Of a stretch of DNA of 64,000 bases, positions 13,307-59,572 are shown one piece after another. Under the pieces are notes generated by a model, which was not told where the DNA came from, did not search any database, and saw only the letters and a list, made by a program, of their open reading frames with translations. Location of the stretch: contig CM119268.1 of NCBI GenBank assembly GCA_051294375.1, forward strand, positions 22,155,165 through 22,219,164. The letters run 5' to 3'. Source of the stretch: Paraspadella gotoi. Lineage: Eukaryota; Chaetognatha. How positions within the stretch are numbered: position 1 is the first letter of the stretch; each line of letters opens with the position of its first letter. A program made the position numbers and the translations under genes.

Positions 13307-13852
13307 TAAAACATAAAACAACTTTAGATTAACAAGTCAATCATAGAAAGAAATGGGACATACTTAGACATAAAACGTACAAGAGCATTATTTTTAAATT
13401 ACTACTAGTGCCTAACCTTGGATAAAATACCGAAGTGCCAAAACTTTCTCCATTTCAAAACTTCTTACGATTTATAATCGAATAAGCGACTTAAAAGGAA
13501 TTTCTTTTCGTTTGTAAAGGATTTTCCTGGGTTCTTAGAAATCATTTCGTGGCTTTAAGGTTTGAAGACCTTGAGAATTTGATAGCCTGGGTTCACAGCT
13601 GTGAAAGAAGGAGGTTTGGATGGCTTTTAGGGTTCGAGTTTGCTGAAGGCAAGGAGGATTCCGTTTCTGGGAGTTTGGGTTTGAAGTCGGAAAGGTCCAG
13701 AGTCCAGAAAGTCCAGAGACCTGAAATCGTTTGGGTTTAAGGCCCTTACCGGCTTACATTGATGACCATTGATCAGGGTTCGAAGCTACAATGAAGCCTT
13801 AGAATTTAGAGAGAAATTCTGAGATTGAGTCACATTCAGGAAATGAATTGGG

Positions 13853-14188
13853 NNNNNNNNNNNNNNNNNNNNNNNNNNNNNNNNNNNNNNNNNNNNNNNN
13901 NNNNNNNNNNNNNNNNNNNNNNNNNNNNNNNNNNNNNNNNNNNNNNNNNNNNNNNNNNNNNNNNNNNNNNNNNNNNNNNNNNNNNNNNNNNNNNNNNNNN
14001 NNNNNNNNNNNNNNNNNNNNNNNNNNNNNNNNNNNNNNNNNNNNNNNNNNNNNNNNNNNNNNNNNNNNNNNNNNNNNNNNNNNNNNNNNNNNNNNNNNNN
14101 NNNNNNNNNNNNNNNNNNNNNNNNNNNNNNNNNNNNNNNNNNNNNNNNNNNNNNNNNNNNNNNNNNNNNNNNNNNNNNNNNNNNNNNN
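13853..14188. other. Assembly gap (N run)
   Basis: 336 N. Confidence 1.
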
Positions 14189-14280
14189 CGCCACGTCTCT
14201 CGTCTTTGACGAAAGTGAAAACCAGTGATTCGATTAAAAGAAATCACAATTTAGTCTTTAAAGTTAATTACGTTAAAATT

Positions 14281-14329
<49 letters not shown>

Positions 14330-14541
14330 CCCGCACTCTATTCCTTCCCGCCCTCACAAAATAGACGATGAATCTGTAGATAAATGAATTCATTGATAAA
14401 AAAAGATTGATTAATAAATGAATATAAATCGTCTCTTCCAAAGACGAGATAGAATTTTACTCGAAAATCAAAATCACTCGAACGAAAATTCCTCACATTT
14501 TTTTTCCCTCTTTTAATTCTGCGAATGGGAAATGAAATTCT

Positions 14542-14730
14542 NNNNNNNNNNNNNNNNNNNNNNNNNNNNNNNNNNNNNNNNNNNNNNNNNNNNNNNNNNN
14601 NNNNNNNNNNNNNNNNNNNNNNNNNNNNNNNNNNNNNNNNNNNNNNNNNNNNNNNNNNNNNNNNNNNNNNNNNNNNNNNNNNNNNNNNNNNNNNNNNNNN
14701 NNNNNNNNNNNNNNNNNNNNNNNNNNNNNN
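14542..14730. other. Assembly gap (N run)
   Basis: 189 N, with GA repeat on the right flank. Confidence 1.
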
Positions 14731-14799
14731 GAGAGAGAGAGAGAGAGTTCATTAATCTCACACCCGCTCTCCTGGATGTAATCGCGAGAACTTAACGCG

Positions 14800-14833
<34 letters not shown>

Positions 14834-15179
14834 TCATAGCGACGATGACTATAGAATATCGTGGAAAATGTTTGGTTTTAAATTAGAAAACTAATTGAGT
14901 CATGGAACTAAAAAAAATATAATCAATCATTCCAGCAATCTGTCAATCAGTGAGGCAATCAATTAACCAATCAACTACTCAGTAATCAACCAATCGATAA
15001 AACAATTAATCAATGAACAAATGGGATAGGCAATGAATCCACCAATTAATCAATTATTATGTCATTCCGAAAATGAATTAATTGAAAAATCAATAAATTA
15101 TTCATTTAGACAACAAATAGATTAGTCAATGAATTAATAAGACATTTAATCAATCAATCGATCAATCGATCCATCAATC

Positions 15180-15305
15180 AAATAAATAAATTAATAAATA
15201 AATAAATAAATAAATAAANNNNNNNNNNNNNNNNNNTAAATAAATAAATAAATAAATAATAATAAAAAATAAAAAAAGAATAATAAATAATAAATAAATA
15301 AATAA

Positions 15306-15400
<95 letters not shown>

Positions 15401-15402
15401 AT
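15180..15402 (+). repeat. (AAAT)n microsatellite
   Basis: Mostly TAAA units with an 18-base N run inside, ending just before exon 1 of the PPP4R4 model. Confidence 0.95.
15219..15236. other. Short N run in the (AAAT)n array
   Basis: 18 N inside a microsatellite. Confidence 1.
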
Positions 15403-15430
15403 TCCTAATTCCTAATTCCTTCAGGTGCTT

Positions 15431-49768
<34,338 letters not shown>

Positions 49769-51520
49769 GGGGAGAGCGAGGTGGGATATCAGGCTGCAGC
49801 GCGGATCGGGTATTGGGCAATTTTATTCGCAGTGTTTTTTTTTCCTTTTGTAATTAACTATAATTTTAGTGGACAATCACTAATTAATCCGCGCTGTAGC
49901 CACTTCCCTTTTTACAACATCGAATGTGATAGGCTAGAATTAAATAAATACTATTCGTCCGCAAAAAAAAAGCTACGTATCTTTAGAACCGTTTGACGGC
50001 CGCCATGTTTATTTTTATTCGTTTGTGTTTAGTTATGTTTTTTAAAAAAGAATATTTTTTCGTTGTTTTTTTTCATAAAAAATCGAAAGAAAATCGGCTC
50101 AGAAATTTTGTGTTTTGTTCATCTGTTTCGCTGTAAAACGCTTTCAGTTTCTCCCGTGAGAGGGATTCTCCGGCGATCGGCTATCACAAGATGTGTAGTA
50201 AATATAGTGTATAACCGTTAAAGGTTTTCATTTTATTATTGTATATCAAACAAAAAAACGTGGCTAATATAAAGCTAAAACGCTAGGATCGTCGTCTCGT
50301 CTTTAGACAAAATGTGTTGACAAGCGTCGCTCGTTCGCACGCGAAAAAAAAAAAAAAATACCGGGGAGGGACAACGTAAACCGCAAAACCCTTACTTCAC
50401 TTACCTTTGCCACTTTTCCCCACCCTTCTATACCAGTTTCTTCTCTTCCTCACCCTTCTATACCTCTCTCTCCTCCCCTCGCAAAAACTAGTCGGTTTCC
50501 CCCCTCATCTGTCCCGAATAAAATTACTTATTGTCTGAATGTTATTTGAACCAGATGTACTTTCTATTCCTATTTACATATATTTCGTCGTGGTGGATAG
50601 AAAAAGTATTATTTTTACCTACAAAAAAAAAGTAGAAAAAAAATCCCTAACAAAAAAATGGAAACATGAATTGGCAGTTTTTTTCCCCTTATTGATCATT
50701 TATCTGTAAAAGATATCGGATGATTTTTTCGTCTCTTGTTCACGTATTTTTAGGAAACATTATCAAAAAAAATAAACTAACGAAAAAAATGAACGCTTTC
50801 TAGATTTTCGCATACGTTTAAAACATTATTTCTGTGAAATAATGGCTTCGTGTAATGTTTCAATTTTATGAAATGAACGAATTAAAAAAAAAAACCTAAC
50901 TCGGCATTGAACGATCGTTTATTTTAATTAACATTTATCACGATAGTTAAATAACAAGGAGAATTGTGAAGGAAGTGTAGTAGTGTATTACGAAAAGAAA
51001 ATAAAACTTAAGAAACGACGGATCAATTATTCACAAACGAAAAAAAAATTGACAGAAAACGGGGATATTTATTTTCACTAAGTTAATTATCATTGGAGAC
51101 AAAAATGACCGCCATGGGTGGATGGAGTAGATGGACAGCAAACGCCTCTTCGCGGTAAAACAAATTACTAACCACAGGACAAGATCGAGAATTAAAAGAG
51201 AAAAAACAAGACTGCCATCTGCGGGGAGAAAGAGGAATGAAAACGTCTCTAGACAAAAGAATTAAGATTCGAAATGGGAATTAGGATATTTCTTTCTAAT
51301 AAAAAAAAATATATTTGCAGCGCCCCCAAAAAATATATTTTTCTCTCAGGCCTAAAATAGTAAACTTCTTCGAGTCTCCGACATTTTAAAACGGACAAAA
51401 GTCAAACCGGAGCCTTAAACACAGAGGGCGCGCGATAAAGAAATTAACCGAATACGAAATAACAGAAATTCGACGCGTGACATTTGACTCCGTCGCGTCA
51501 CTCTCTCTCTATCCTCCACT
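49769..51520. other. Convergent intergenic region / 3' UTRs of PPP4R4 and HNRNPL
   Basis: AT-rich, with no exon found. Plus-strand AATAAA motifs at 49943-49948 and 50517-50522 could end PPP4R4. TTTATT at 51068-51073 is AATAAA on the minus strand and could end HNRNPL, giving a 3' UTR of about 450 bases. Few microsatellites, in contrast to the introns. Confidence 0.6.
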
Positions 51521-51736
51521 TCAAACGATGGGCGCGGCGCTGAAGCAGAGCTTGATGATGAAGGGACTGTTCTTCCTGGTGGAGCGGTCCCGGTCGCGTT
51601 CGCCTTCCTTGAGGACGCGACCGTCGGGTCGAACCGTCAAGTGATTCGAGAGGCAGATGGCGTCCGTGGCGTCGCGTTTGGAATCCCATTGGAGGAGACC
51701 CGATGAACTTCGGTTGCTTGATTTGGCGGGGAACAC
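51521..51736 (-). CDS. HNRNPL: HNRNPL exon 14: RRM4 second half, stop
   Basis: Encodes VFPAKSSNRSSSGLLQWDSK, an insertion rich in Arg/Asp, and FIIKLCFSAAPIV followed by TGA (minus strand, 51521-51523). Matches human KSERSSSGLLEWESK and LKLCFSTAQHAS. Acceptor CTCTCCAG after a CT-rich run. Confidence 0.97.
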   Translation of the reverse strand: MFPAKSSNRSSSGLLQWDSKRDATDAICLSNHLTVRPDGRVLKEGERDRDRSTRKNSPFIIKLCFSAAPIV

Positions 51737-54700
51737 CTGGAGAGAGGAGGAGAGAGAGGAGGAAGAGGGGAGAGAGAGGAGAAAGAGGTGGAGGAAAAAA
51801 GGGGGAGCAAAAATGGGAGAGTGAGGGAGAAAATTGGGAAGAAAGATGGGGAGGAAAAATGGGAGGAAAGGAAGAAAGATGGGGAGGAAAAATGGGAGGA
51901 AAGGGAGAAAAAATGGGAGGGAACGGTATGGGGGAAAGAAAAAAAAATAAAAGGAAGAAATTCAATAAAAATTATCGAAACTTTTTAACGAACGAAACAA
52001 TAGAAAATCTGTTCTAATATCCTAATCGAGCCTCTCTCTATCCCGACCTTACCTCCCAAACCCAACACTCTTCGACTAACTTACCTTAACCTTCTCCGGC
52101 TTTTCGCAACCAGCGTCGATGAGGACGGCGACAATATCCTCTTCCTCCCAATCGAGCGGAGCGTTGAAGTAGTGGAGGATCTCGCCCGGCGGCTGGATCC
52201 GGTTCTTGGCCGCCATATCGGGGGTGCTGAACCGGTTGTTCTTGTTCCCCATGTAGTCCACGAAGGCGGGGGTGCCATCCTGGGGGTTGGTGGGGTTTTG
52301 ATGAATGTAAAGAAATGGATCAAGTTTGAAGAAAGGAAGAAAAAGAGTTGACACCTTAAGTTCGCCGGGGTTGGCCTGATCCTGGAGGAAGGATTGCTTG
52401 GAGTAGGTGATCTAAAAAAAAAAAAGGGATTCATTATTAAATATTTATTACTTTATATATAAAATAGTAAATCTAATAAATTCACCTGGAATCTATGTTC
52501 GAATGCCGTCATGTTGTTAAGATTTTGTAGGACTCGTTCACAACCGGCGGCGTCGCCCATCTAAAAAACAAAGTGAAAAATATTTGACGCCGTTAATGGA
52601 TCCCAACCGAGCACCGCAGCTCGGAATTGCAGACACGGACTGATCATTAAATCCCCATCCAGCACCGCAGCCCTCAAATTGCCGACCTGGACCATAGCGG
52701 CGCCGTCCTTGCTCTTGAGGAACTTGATCCTGACCACGTTTCCGTAGAGGCAGACGAGATTGAAGAGTCGATCGCAGTTCATCTGATCAGGATTCATTCC
52801 GTAGAACATGAGGACGCAATTCTGTTGCGGAGCCGCGTTGCCGCCCGCGATGCCTTGTCCGCCGCCCAGCAGCGCCATCTAAAAGCCAAATTCCATTTTA
52901 ATTCCAATTTAATTCATAATTAAAACTTTAATAATGACGCTTCCCGCGAACCTGCGGACCGTTGAAGCCGCGATCCCTGCCGCCGCCACCGCCGCCGCCG
53001 CGACCGTCCATATCCATGTCCATGTCCATGTAGCCTTTAGAAAAAGGATATTAAAATAGAACAAAATCAATGAGAAGAGAAAAAAGGAAAGGAAAATCTC
53101 AAAGGTGGAACTCACCTCTGCCCAACCTTCCCATGGCCTCTGCAACTACCATGGCGTCGAATCCTCTACCGCCCCTCATGTCGTCGAACATTCCGCCGCC
53201 GCCCCCGCCGCCGCCTCCATGGCGCATTCCGCGATCCATCCAACGATCCTGACCAAATAAAGAGCGGGGGGAGTTTGAAAAAAAGGGCGAGGGGATAAAT
53301 TTGAATACGAGACGAGAAAAAAAGCAAAGTAGCGATGCCATTTCTCATCAAGTTGCGTTGCCATCTCTCATCCCATCTCCAAAACTCACTCCTCTTCCTC
53401 TGTCATCCAAATCCATCTGCATTCGCCCGCCGCCGCCGCCGTAATTATCGTAGCCTCCGTCGTATCGACCCATCGGGCCGCCGCCGCCGCCGCCCATGTC
53501 GTAACCGCCGTCTCGACCGAAAGGGCGCGGGGGACCCAAGTCTGGATCGGCCAAGAGAGGACGTCCACGGTAGTCGTTAGTTTCGGATCGGCCTGACATA
53601 AATGGTGGGTGGGGAGAAATAGGGGACAAAAATACAAAAGATAAGAGGATTTCAATTTGAAAAAATAAAATCGTAATTTTTAGATCATAATTTTATTAAA
53701 AAGAAAAAAATTCTACAGTAAGAGGCAACAAAAAAAAAACAACATTTGACAGTAATTCAGATTTAATCGCGATATAATAATTGAGAGAAAAGAGAAAGGT
53801 ATAAAGTTCCGCTAAAGATAAAGCCGCCAAGTTTTCATACTTTACCATATCACAATAAGGGACGTTTTTTTTTAAGTAGAGAGAAGGGATTGAGGGATAG
53901 ATTCTCCTCCGTTTCCCCGTTGGATTCTCAGTTTTGTTTTCAGGTCCGCCGCCGCGGGCGCTGAAGTCGTCTCCTTTTGTCTTTAAGACAAAGTAAATCA
54001 AAGACAAAAATATGTTAATTATTTACGCTATTATAATCCGCCTTAAAAAGATTCATTTATATCGCTCTATTAGGTAAAGGTTGATAAATTTTGTGGTAAA
54101 TGCATTAATTATGTGGTTTAATTATGTAAAAATATGGATAATGAGCCCAATATTGCTTTTGTTAAGTTTATCAAATTGTGTAAAGATTTAACAATTGTTT
54201 TTGTGAAAGAAAACAAATTATAAAATGTGGGTATATGAAGATCATAAGCAATTCCTCAAAAGTTCCGAACATCCATCGCCCATCAAAGCAAACACCACCA
54301 TCTCAAACCATTTCTCACGATTTCTCGTAATCTCTGAAACATTAAGTTAACCACATTTTATAATTTGTCGCCCTTTTGTTATAAAATGTCATTATATGAG
54401 GGCAAATGTTGTATCAGTGAAATCAACCAAGACCTAACAGTAATAAGGAAGGTACGGTATTTCCGATCGAGCTGTGGCAGGAGGTGAAGAGTGGCGTCGA
54501 ATCTGTGGCGCGTCTGTGGCGCTGGAGAAGATGCGTCTGTGGCGCTGGAGAAGATGCGTCCATTTGCGTTGGGTGATGGAGGAGAAGCTGTGGAAGGGTC
54601 TTTGACTTCGGAGGAAACAGGAAATCATGTCGTGGACCGACGGACCGAGTTGAGGACAAGTTGAGACACGTCGATGTCCGCGGCTTTGATGTCAAAACAC

Positions 54701-57700
54701 GTGAATGGCGCCGCGAATGAGCGAAGCGGCAAAGAAGTGATAAGAGTTTGAATGGCGAGATCACGAAGCGACGATCTGTGTTGACGACTTCGTGGTGGAG
54801 ACTTTATTTTTTGTTTTCTTGTTTTGTTTTTAAGTGTTTTTTTGAAAAAAATACATGTAATGTAGTCGATCAAAAAATGGAACTCGTTAACGTTTGAACG
54901 AAATACAGAGCACTTGGTTTTAAAACCTAATACGCTAATATAAGTTTTTTTCTGAACCGGTTACAAATCATCTGGTGATCAAAATTTAAAACAATGGAAA
55001 TAAACGAAAAATTACTAAAAAAATTCATGCTCGACAAGTCCTGCGGGAAAAAAATGTCATGGTGTATGGGGCTCAAAAAGAATTAAGAAATTACAATTAT
55101 AATCTCGATGGTGATGAAATGGAATCTGAAATGAAATGACTATTGTGCAAAGCAATAAAGTGAAACCAGCTGCGAAAAACAATCTTGAGATTAACCGATT
55201 AAGTATAGAGTGCGCGGGTTCATCGATCGTGAAATGATTTCTTGTCTGAGTCAGACAGTCTGACCGGTCACTCGCGCGGAAATCCAAAGTTTTATTTTAA
55301 TTCATGGACACAATGAAGGCGTCGCGGTGGGGCGTCGGCCGAACGGGGGAAATTAACGAACAATCGGTTGTCATGTCTCATGAGGTAATTGCGGTATGAA
55401 TTCCCAAAATGCGTCAAGAATGGCATGGCATTTGATAATGTTTTCAGATTGTTATGGCTCATAACGTAAATGAATGCAATGAAAGCAATATGTATGTAAA
55501 TGATAAACTCACCGACGTTGGGATTAGTGAAGTCCCAGCTCTCGGAATCGTTGCGATAAACGTTTAGTTTCAGCGGCTGGAAAAGAGGGAGCGATACTTT
55601 TATACAATTGAAAAGGTTTATAAAACAATATACTTCATTGAGTTAATAATAGTCCTGATCGAAAGCATTTCTGTCGAAAGTCTTGAAATAGCTTATTTAT
55701 TAATTGAATAAATGGATAATTATGATTATAATTATGATTGAATTTAGAAAAAAAAATAGTATTCAAATGTCATTGATTGCGATGACACAGATTAGGAAAA
55801 AAAGAATGAAAAAAAATTAATCATCGGTAAAATAAATTTACAGTACAAGCATACATTTCCGTTCCGACTCCTCACCCATCAGCCGTGACTCACCTTGGCG
55901 TACTCGATCTTGAGCGTGCAGCAGCCAGAGTAAACGTCGGCGCCCTGGAGTTCCTTCTTGGCGCAAATGGCGGCGTCGACAGAATCGAACTCCACCATCG
56001 ACTGCAGAACAGATTTGCGGAAGATGACGATGCGGGCGACTTCGCCGAAGGGTTTGCAGATCGTGTGCATCACTTCCTGAAAACGGAGAGGGGGGGAGGA
56101 AGGTCGAATGGGGGGGGGAGAGGAGGAAGAGGGAAGGAGAAAAGGAGGGAGGAAAAGAGCACAAGTAGAATTCATTGCGAAAAATTATGAAAGCAGTGAA
56201 ACTAATTAGAAATCAAGGGAGAGGCTATATTAACCTTTTGTTGTATAGTTGATCAGTATTTCCAGAAGACAAGACTAACCAGTAACCACTCTCAACAATA
56301 ATATAAATTTAATTGTTATACTTAGTTTGAAACAAAGTACAGGGAGGTCCAGGTCAAATAGGACTAACTTCAAGTGCTTACAGCACAAAAACAGTTAATG
56401 ATGAAAAAAAAACTATTTGGAAACTAAACTAAATTTTATTTATATCGAAAACGTTTAGTAAATCCAACAGTAACTCCTGTAATTGATGCTTTTTGCATTA
56501 CATTGTGGACGAACAACAACACGCAACCTCGGTCAAACCATTTAACCTTACCCAACTTACCCTCGATCAATTTCCCTCATTAAATTAAATACCAATAAAA
56601 CTATTCTTACACTAAAACTTGTTGCGTCCACATATCATATTTTTTCGTAACACTTCCTTACAAAGTTTTAAGAAATTTTAACAAAAATCAAGATGTAAGA
56701 TGTTGACTAGTAACTTTTAACCGCGGAATTTTTCTGACTACAATCCTCTTGATTAATGAAAACGTAGGATAGAGAAGCAGAATGTCCCACTCATACCCTC
56801 CAAAACTTGACATCCTAACAACAACAAATGATAATAATGACAGTATTCCCGATGAGCGTAGTCGCAAAAGCCTGTGCCACCTTCTCTGGACACTTAGAGA
56901 AGAAGGTCATGGTTGATGAATAAATTTTTTTAATTGATTGTATTATTTTTACAATTTTTTACATGTGTACCAAATTACATACGATTATTCTTTTATTTAC
57001 CCATCCAAACTATTTTTTTAATTTAGTCCCAACAGAGCTGGACCTCCCCTGTATATTTTCTGAAGTATGGTATTTAGAGTATAGCAAAACAACCTTGTTA
57101 CTTTCATAATAAAACCTCAATGCTCATAGACAGAGTAGTATCTAAATTAAAATAAAGTTTCCTCACCACGGTGATGGGATAAAGTGGTTTTGAGACGGTG
57201 AAAAGAAGGACGTTGTGTTCGCGACGACGATCCTTCACGTCTCCGCCGGAAGATTCGCTGTGAGAAACAAAAGTGGAGGAAAGATATTTCACCATTGCAC
57301 AAAATTAAAAAGAGAGAAAGAGATTACTAACTGTCTATCTCCCTTGGAGGGAACGTCGATCTTGCTGCTCTTGGAATAGTTGAAGAGGGCGGGGTGATTG
57401 CTGATGAAGATGGTGTCCGTCTGCGATCGACGGACTAGATTCATCGAAGAGTCCACAGATTCGAATTCAACCAAAGCTGAGATTAAATATTAAATAATAA
57501 GTTAATATAAAGATACGTCGAAAAAAGCTTGGCCGAAAAATGAGAAAATGAACAAACTGAAAACAAGAAAGATATGAAAAAAAAAGTATGAACATTAAAA
57601 CAGACGATTTTCTTAGAAATAAGAAAAATCAAAAGGAAAACTAACTTAACTTGCAAAAAATAAAACTGCTCACCCTGATGTTTCCTGTTCATCATGAAAA

Positions 57701-58199
57701 TGTTGACGATTTTTCCGAATCGACTCAAAACGTCGAAAATATCAGACTCGAGGACGCCAGGGTGCAGCGAACGCACGTGAACGACCGGCGACGGCTCCTG
57801 CCTGTGATCATCGTCCGACTTACGTTTGTCACGGTCCTCGAAACGGTCCTGGGTATAAAAACGAAGTGATCAAACATTCAATGTCCCTGAGAACCTTTAA
57901 TAATGTTCATTATTCGTTGTTTTTCAACTCACTCTGGACCCGGACTGGACACCGTGACCATCGATATTGGTCCTCAGCTTCTTGGACGCGTGCCCGTCGT
58001 AGCTTGACATACTGTCCGTGTCAGATTCAGATTCAGATTCGTCTTCGGCCTTGACAATCAGCTCTAGAACCCGTTTAGGTTTACGCGAGGAAGTCAGAGA
58101 TTCTGGGGATTCCTTGCTGTCCTTACTGGTCTTGCTGCTCTTGTCCACAGTTTCGACTTCGTGCTGCACAGAACATTTGCTATGAGGTTGAATGCGCAT
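51521..58199 (-). CDS. HNRNPL: HNRNPL-type RNA-binding protein (14 coding exons, 692 aa)
   Basis: hnRNP L is a nuclear protein that binds CA-rich RNA and regulates alternative splicing and mRNA stability; the fly orthologue is smooth. Exons in order: 58199-57933, 57848-57674, 57476-57332, 57257-57167, 56076-55894, 55576-55513, 53592-53390, 53248-53116, 53034-52952, 52878-52687, 52560-52486, 52411-52355, 52279-52085, 51736-51521. They sum to 2,079 nt with no frame break. Four RRMs: RRM1 about 108-180, RRM2 about 212-287, a Gly-rich linker about 309-448, RRM3 about 468-540 and RRM4 about 577-690. An acidic Ser-rich region (ESESESDTDS) precedes RRM1. The length exceeds the human 589 aa because of the longer N-terminus and linker. 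HNRNPLL is the alternative paralogue name in vertebrates. Confidence 0.95.
52085..52279 (-). CDS. HNRNPL: HNRNPL exon 13: RRM4 first half
   Basis: Encodes NNRFSTPDMAAKNRIQPPGE and ILHYFNAPLDW, matching vertebrate NNRFSTPEQAAKNRIQHPSN and VLHFFNAPLEV. Acceptor ACCCCCAG, donor GTAAGT. Confidence 0.97.
52355..52411 (-). CDS. HNRNPL: HNRNPL exon 12
   Basis: 19 codons, ITYSKQSFLQDQANPGELK, corresponding to human VCVSKQPAIMPGQSYGLE. Acceptor TTTTTAG, donor GTGTCA. Phase 0 at both ends. Confidence 0.93.
52486..52560 (-). CDS. HNRNPL: HNRNPL exon 11: RRM3 end
   Basis: 25 codons, MGDAAGCERVLQNLNNM then FEHRFQ, matching human MADGYAVDRAITHLNNN and FGQKLN. Acceptor TTTTAG, donor GTGAAT. Confidence 0.95.
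52687..52878 (-). CDS. HNRNPL: HNRNPL exon 10: RRM3
   Basis: Encodes NCVLMFYGMNPDQMNCDRLF then NLVCLYGNVVRIKFLKSKDG and AAMVQ, matching vertebrate VLMVYGLDQSKMNCDRVF and KFMKSKPGAAMVE. 64 codons, phase 0 at both ends. Donor GTCGGC. Confidence 0.97.
52952..53034 (-). CDS. HNRNPL: HNRNPL exon 9: Met-Asp and Gly repeats
   Basis: Encodes YMDMDMDMDGRGGG followed by DRGFNGPQ. The acceptor CTAAAG has a short pyrimidine tract; donor is GTTCGC. Both sites are weak, but the phases on each side require this exon or a multiple-of-three equivalent. Confidence 0.8.
53116..53248 (-). CDS. HNRNPL: HNRNPL exon 8: Gly-rich linker
   Basis: Encodes DRWMDRGMRHGGG, a poly-Gly run, and MFDDMRGGRGFDAM. Acceptor TTTGGTCAG, donor GTGAGT. 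Left in phase 1 and completed by exon 9. Confidence 0.9.
53390..53592 (-). CDS. HNRNPL: HNRNPL exon 7: Gly-rich linker
   Basis: Encodes RPLLADPDLGPPRPFGRDGG then GGG-, YDGGYDNYGG- and DLDDRGRG-type repeats. This disordered linker takes the place of the vertebrate Pro/Gly/Tyr-rich linker between RRM2 and RRM3. Acceptor TATGTCAG, donor GTGAGT. Confidence 0.9.
55513..55576 (-). CDS. HNRNPL: HNRNPL exon 6
   Basis: Encodes LNVYRNDSESWDFTNPNV, matching human LNVFKNDQDTWDYTNPNL directly after RRM2. Acceptor TTTTCCAG, donor GTGAGT, left in phase 1. Confidence 0.97.
55894..56076 (-). CDS. HNRNPL: HNRNPL exon 5: RRM2 core
   Basis: Encodes EVMHTICKPFGEVARIVIFR, QSMVEFDSVDAA and ADVYSGCCTLKIEYAK, nearly identical to vertebrate hnRNP L RRM2. 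183 nt, phase 0 at both ends. Acceptor GTTTTCAG, donor GTGAGT. Confidence 0.97.
57167..57257 (-). CDS. HNRNPL: HNRNPL exon 4: start of RRM2
   Basis: Encodes REHNVLLFTVSKPLYPITV, matching human VNSVLLFTILNPIYSIT. Acceptor TTCTCACAG, donor GTGAGG. Confidence 0.95.
57332..57476 (-). CDS. HNRNPL: HNRNPL exon 3: RRM1 second half
   Basis: Encodes the RNP1 strand ALVEFESVDSS and IFISNHPALFNYSKS, matching ALVEFEDVLGA and IYIAGHPAFVNYSTS. Acceptor AATCTCAG, donor GTTAGT, left in phase 2. Confidence 0.95.
57674..57848 (-). CDS. HNRNPL: HNRNPL exon 2: RRM1 first half
   Basis: Encodes SPVVHVRSLHPGVLESDIFD followed by VLSRFGKIV, matching SPVVHIRGLIDGVVEADLVE in human RRM1. Acceptor TACCCAG, donor GTGAGC, left in phase 1. 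Confidence 0.95.
57933..58199 (-). CDS. HNRNPL: HNRNPL exon 1 (start codon)
   Basis: ATG at 58199 opens an 89-codon exon: MRIQPHSKCS, a Lys/Ser-rich stretch, then DESESESDTDSMSSYDGH and a short basic motif KKLRTN. No vertebrate counterpart is recognised. Donor GTGAGT after 57933. The start is the first ATG in the frame that joins RRM1; an upstream non-coding exon is possible. Confidence 0.8.
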
Positions 58200-58805
58200 G
58201 ATCTTCGCTCTGATTGGTGGACAACGAGAGACCGCCGAATCCTCGACGCTGATTGGCTAGATTTCGAAAAGCTCTTCCACGAGAGAACGCCACGCGTACT
58301 GAACTTTCGGTTAAAAGCGGAGGTGAAATGAACAGCGGAAAAGTAAATTAGCCTTTTAAAAAAGTAGACCAAGTCTGAAATTAAGATAAACTTAATTATG
58401 AAGTTTTAGTAGCTCGTTAGACACCGTTCTAAACTGTCCATGGTAACTATTGAAAAAAATGGACGTCGTGGACATATAATCTCTATATTACAATGTGGAC
58501 AACAGAATGGCGAAGATGTAAAACCTTGGTTTTGTTAGTGTACGATACAAATGTATGAGAATTGTGGATAAAGTGAAAAAAAAGCTATTTCTTATTTAAC
58601 AGGAGCCGGTGGGCGAGTTATTTCGGCCCCGGTTAAACAAAGAAATCGAGAAAAGAATTTTCTTAGAAGTTGGGTATGACATACGGTTATTTTCTACAAT
58701 GAAAATACGTTTTATCGTCACGATTATGTATTTGGCAGTGAAGATAAGAGGACGTAAATCGAATGGAGAAAATCTACTATTTTAAATAAAATAAAAAGGT
58801 TACTC
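58200..58805. other. Intergenic region between HNRNPL and the upstream minus-strand gene
   Basis: About 600 bp between the ATG of HNRNPL and the stop of the next minus-strand gene. It should hold the HNRNPL promoter and 5' UTR and the upstream gene's 3' UTR. No TATA box or clear initiator stood out. Confidence 0.5.
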
Positions 58806-59572
58806 CTACAAATTATCGGACGTTTGATGAGAATCGAGTTCTTCGCTTTGCGTAACCTCCGTCGCTTGGACTTCGTTCGACTCAATGACGATTGATTCGT
58901 CGACGTTCTGGACGACGTCTCCGGCCTTCCGATTTTCGATCGACTCGTCAGAGTTTTTATTTTCTCCTTCCTTCCGTAAGACGGTTTCCTTCGAACTGAC
59001 GTCGCCATTTTCGTTTCGCGAAGACGATAACTCCTCGGTATTGTCCTTTTTTCCCATTTCGGTCAAACGGTTCTCTGATTCATTAGATATCTCGATGGGA
59101 TTTCCATCTTCGTCCTCTCTTATATTTTGAATTTTGTTTGTAAAACTATCGCTTTTCATAAACTGACTCAACTGAAGATTAACTTGTTGATCTAAATGTT
59201 TGTCGAGGTTTTGTCCGATCGAATCTGATTGGCTGATTTTTAGCTGATCGGCTGATTCGTCTCCTTCTTCACTCTCTTTGTTTTCGTCGACTTTGTCCCT
59301 TTTTTCGTCGCTTTTCTTTTCATTTTCGTCGTTTTGGTCGTTTTGTGCTGGCGACGATTTCGCCGTAGCGCCGTCCACCTCTTCTTCCTCCTCCAGTAAG
59401 TCTTCAGAGACGGCGTCGGCCGTGTCGCCGCCGGTCAAGTCGCCCGTCAGGTCGCCCTCCGTGCCGTCAAGGCTGCGGCGTTGAAGACCCTCTTCGGGGA
59501 GCGCTGCGGCCCGGTCCTCGAGCAGGGCAGAGAGGAGAGGAAGGGTTACGGTTTGACTCATGCCGCGTCCGC
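58806..59572 (-). CDS. Terminal exon of the Pro/Ala-rich gene: acidic tail
   Basis: Reads GRGMSQTVTLPLLSALLEDR, then an extremely acidic stretch (SEDLLEEEEEVDG) and a Glu/Asp/Ser/Asn-rich tail ending SHQTSDNL and TAG. 256 codons including stop. Acceptor ACCCACAG. No domain is recognised; the tail is probably disordered. Confidence 0.85.

Larger units (their letters stand above)
8075..15424. other. Region without a supported gene
   Basis: (GAC)n/(GACGG)n tracts (8090-8260, 8935-8970, 10270-10420, 14281-14328, 14797-14834), AT-rich DNA, four larger N runs and an (AAAT)n array (15180-15402). A GC-richer stretch at 8640-8870 contains a CAG and a locally open frame but no convincing donor. Confidence 0.5.

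Noticed and set aside
13549-13740. 63-codon plus-strand frame with mixed composition
   Set aside because: No splice sites or similarity; codon use looks like AT-rich background.
12379-14364. Long open frames across 12.4-14.4 kb
   Set aside because: They consist mainly of unknown residues translated from N runs.
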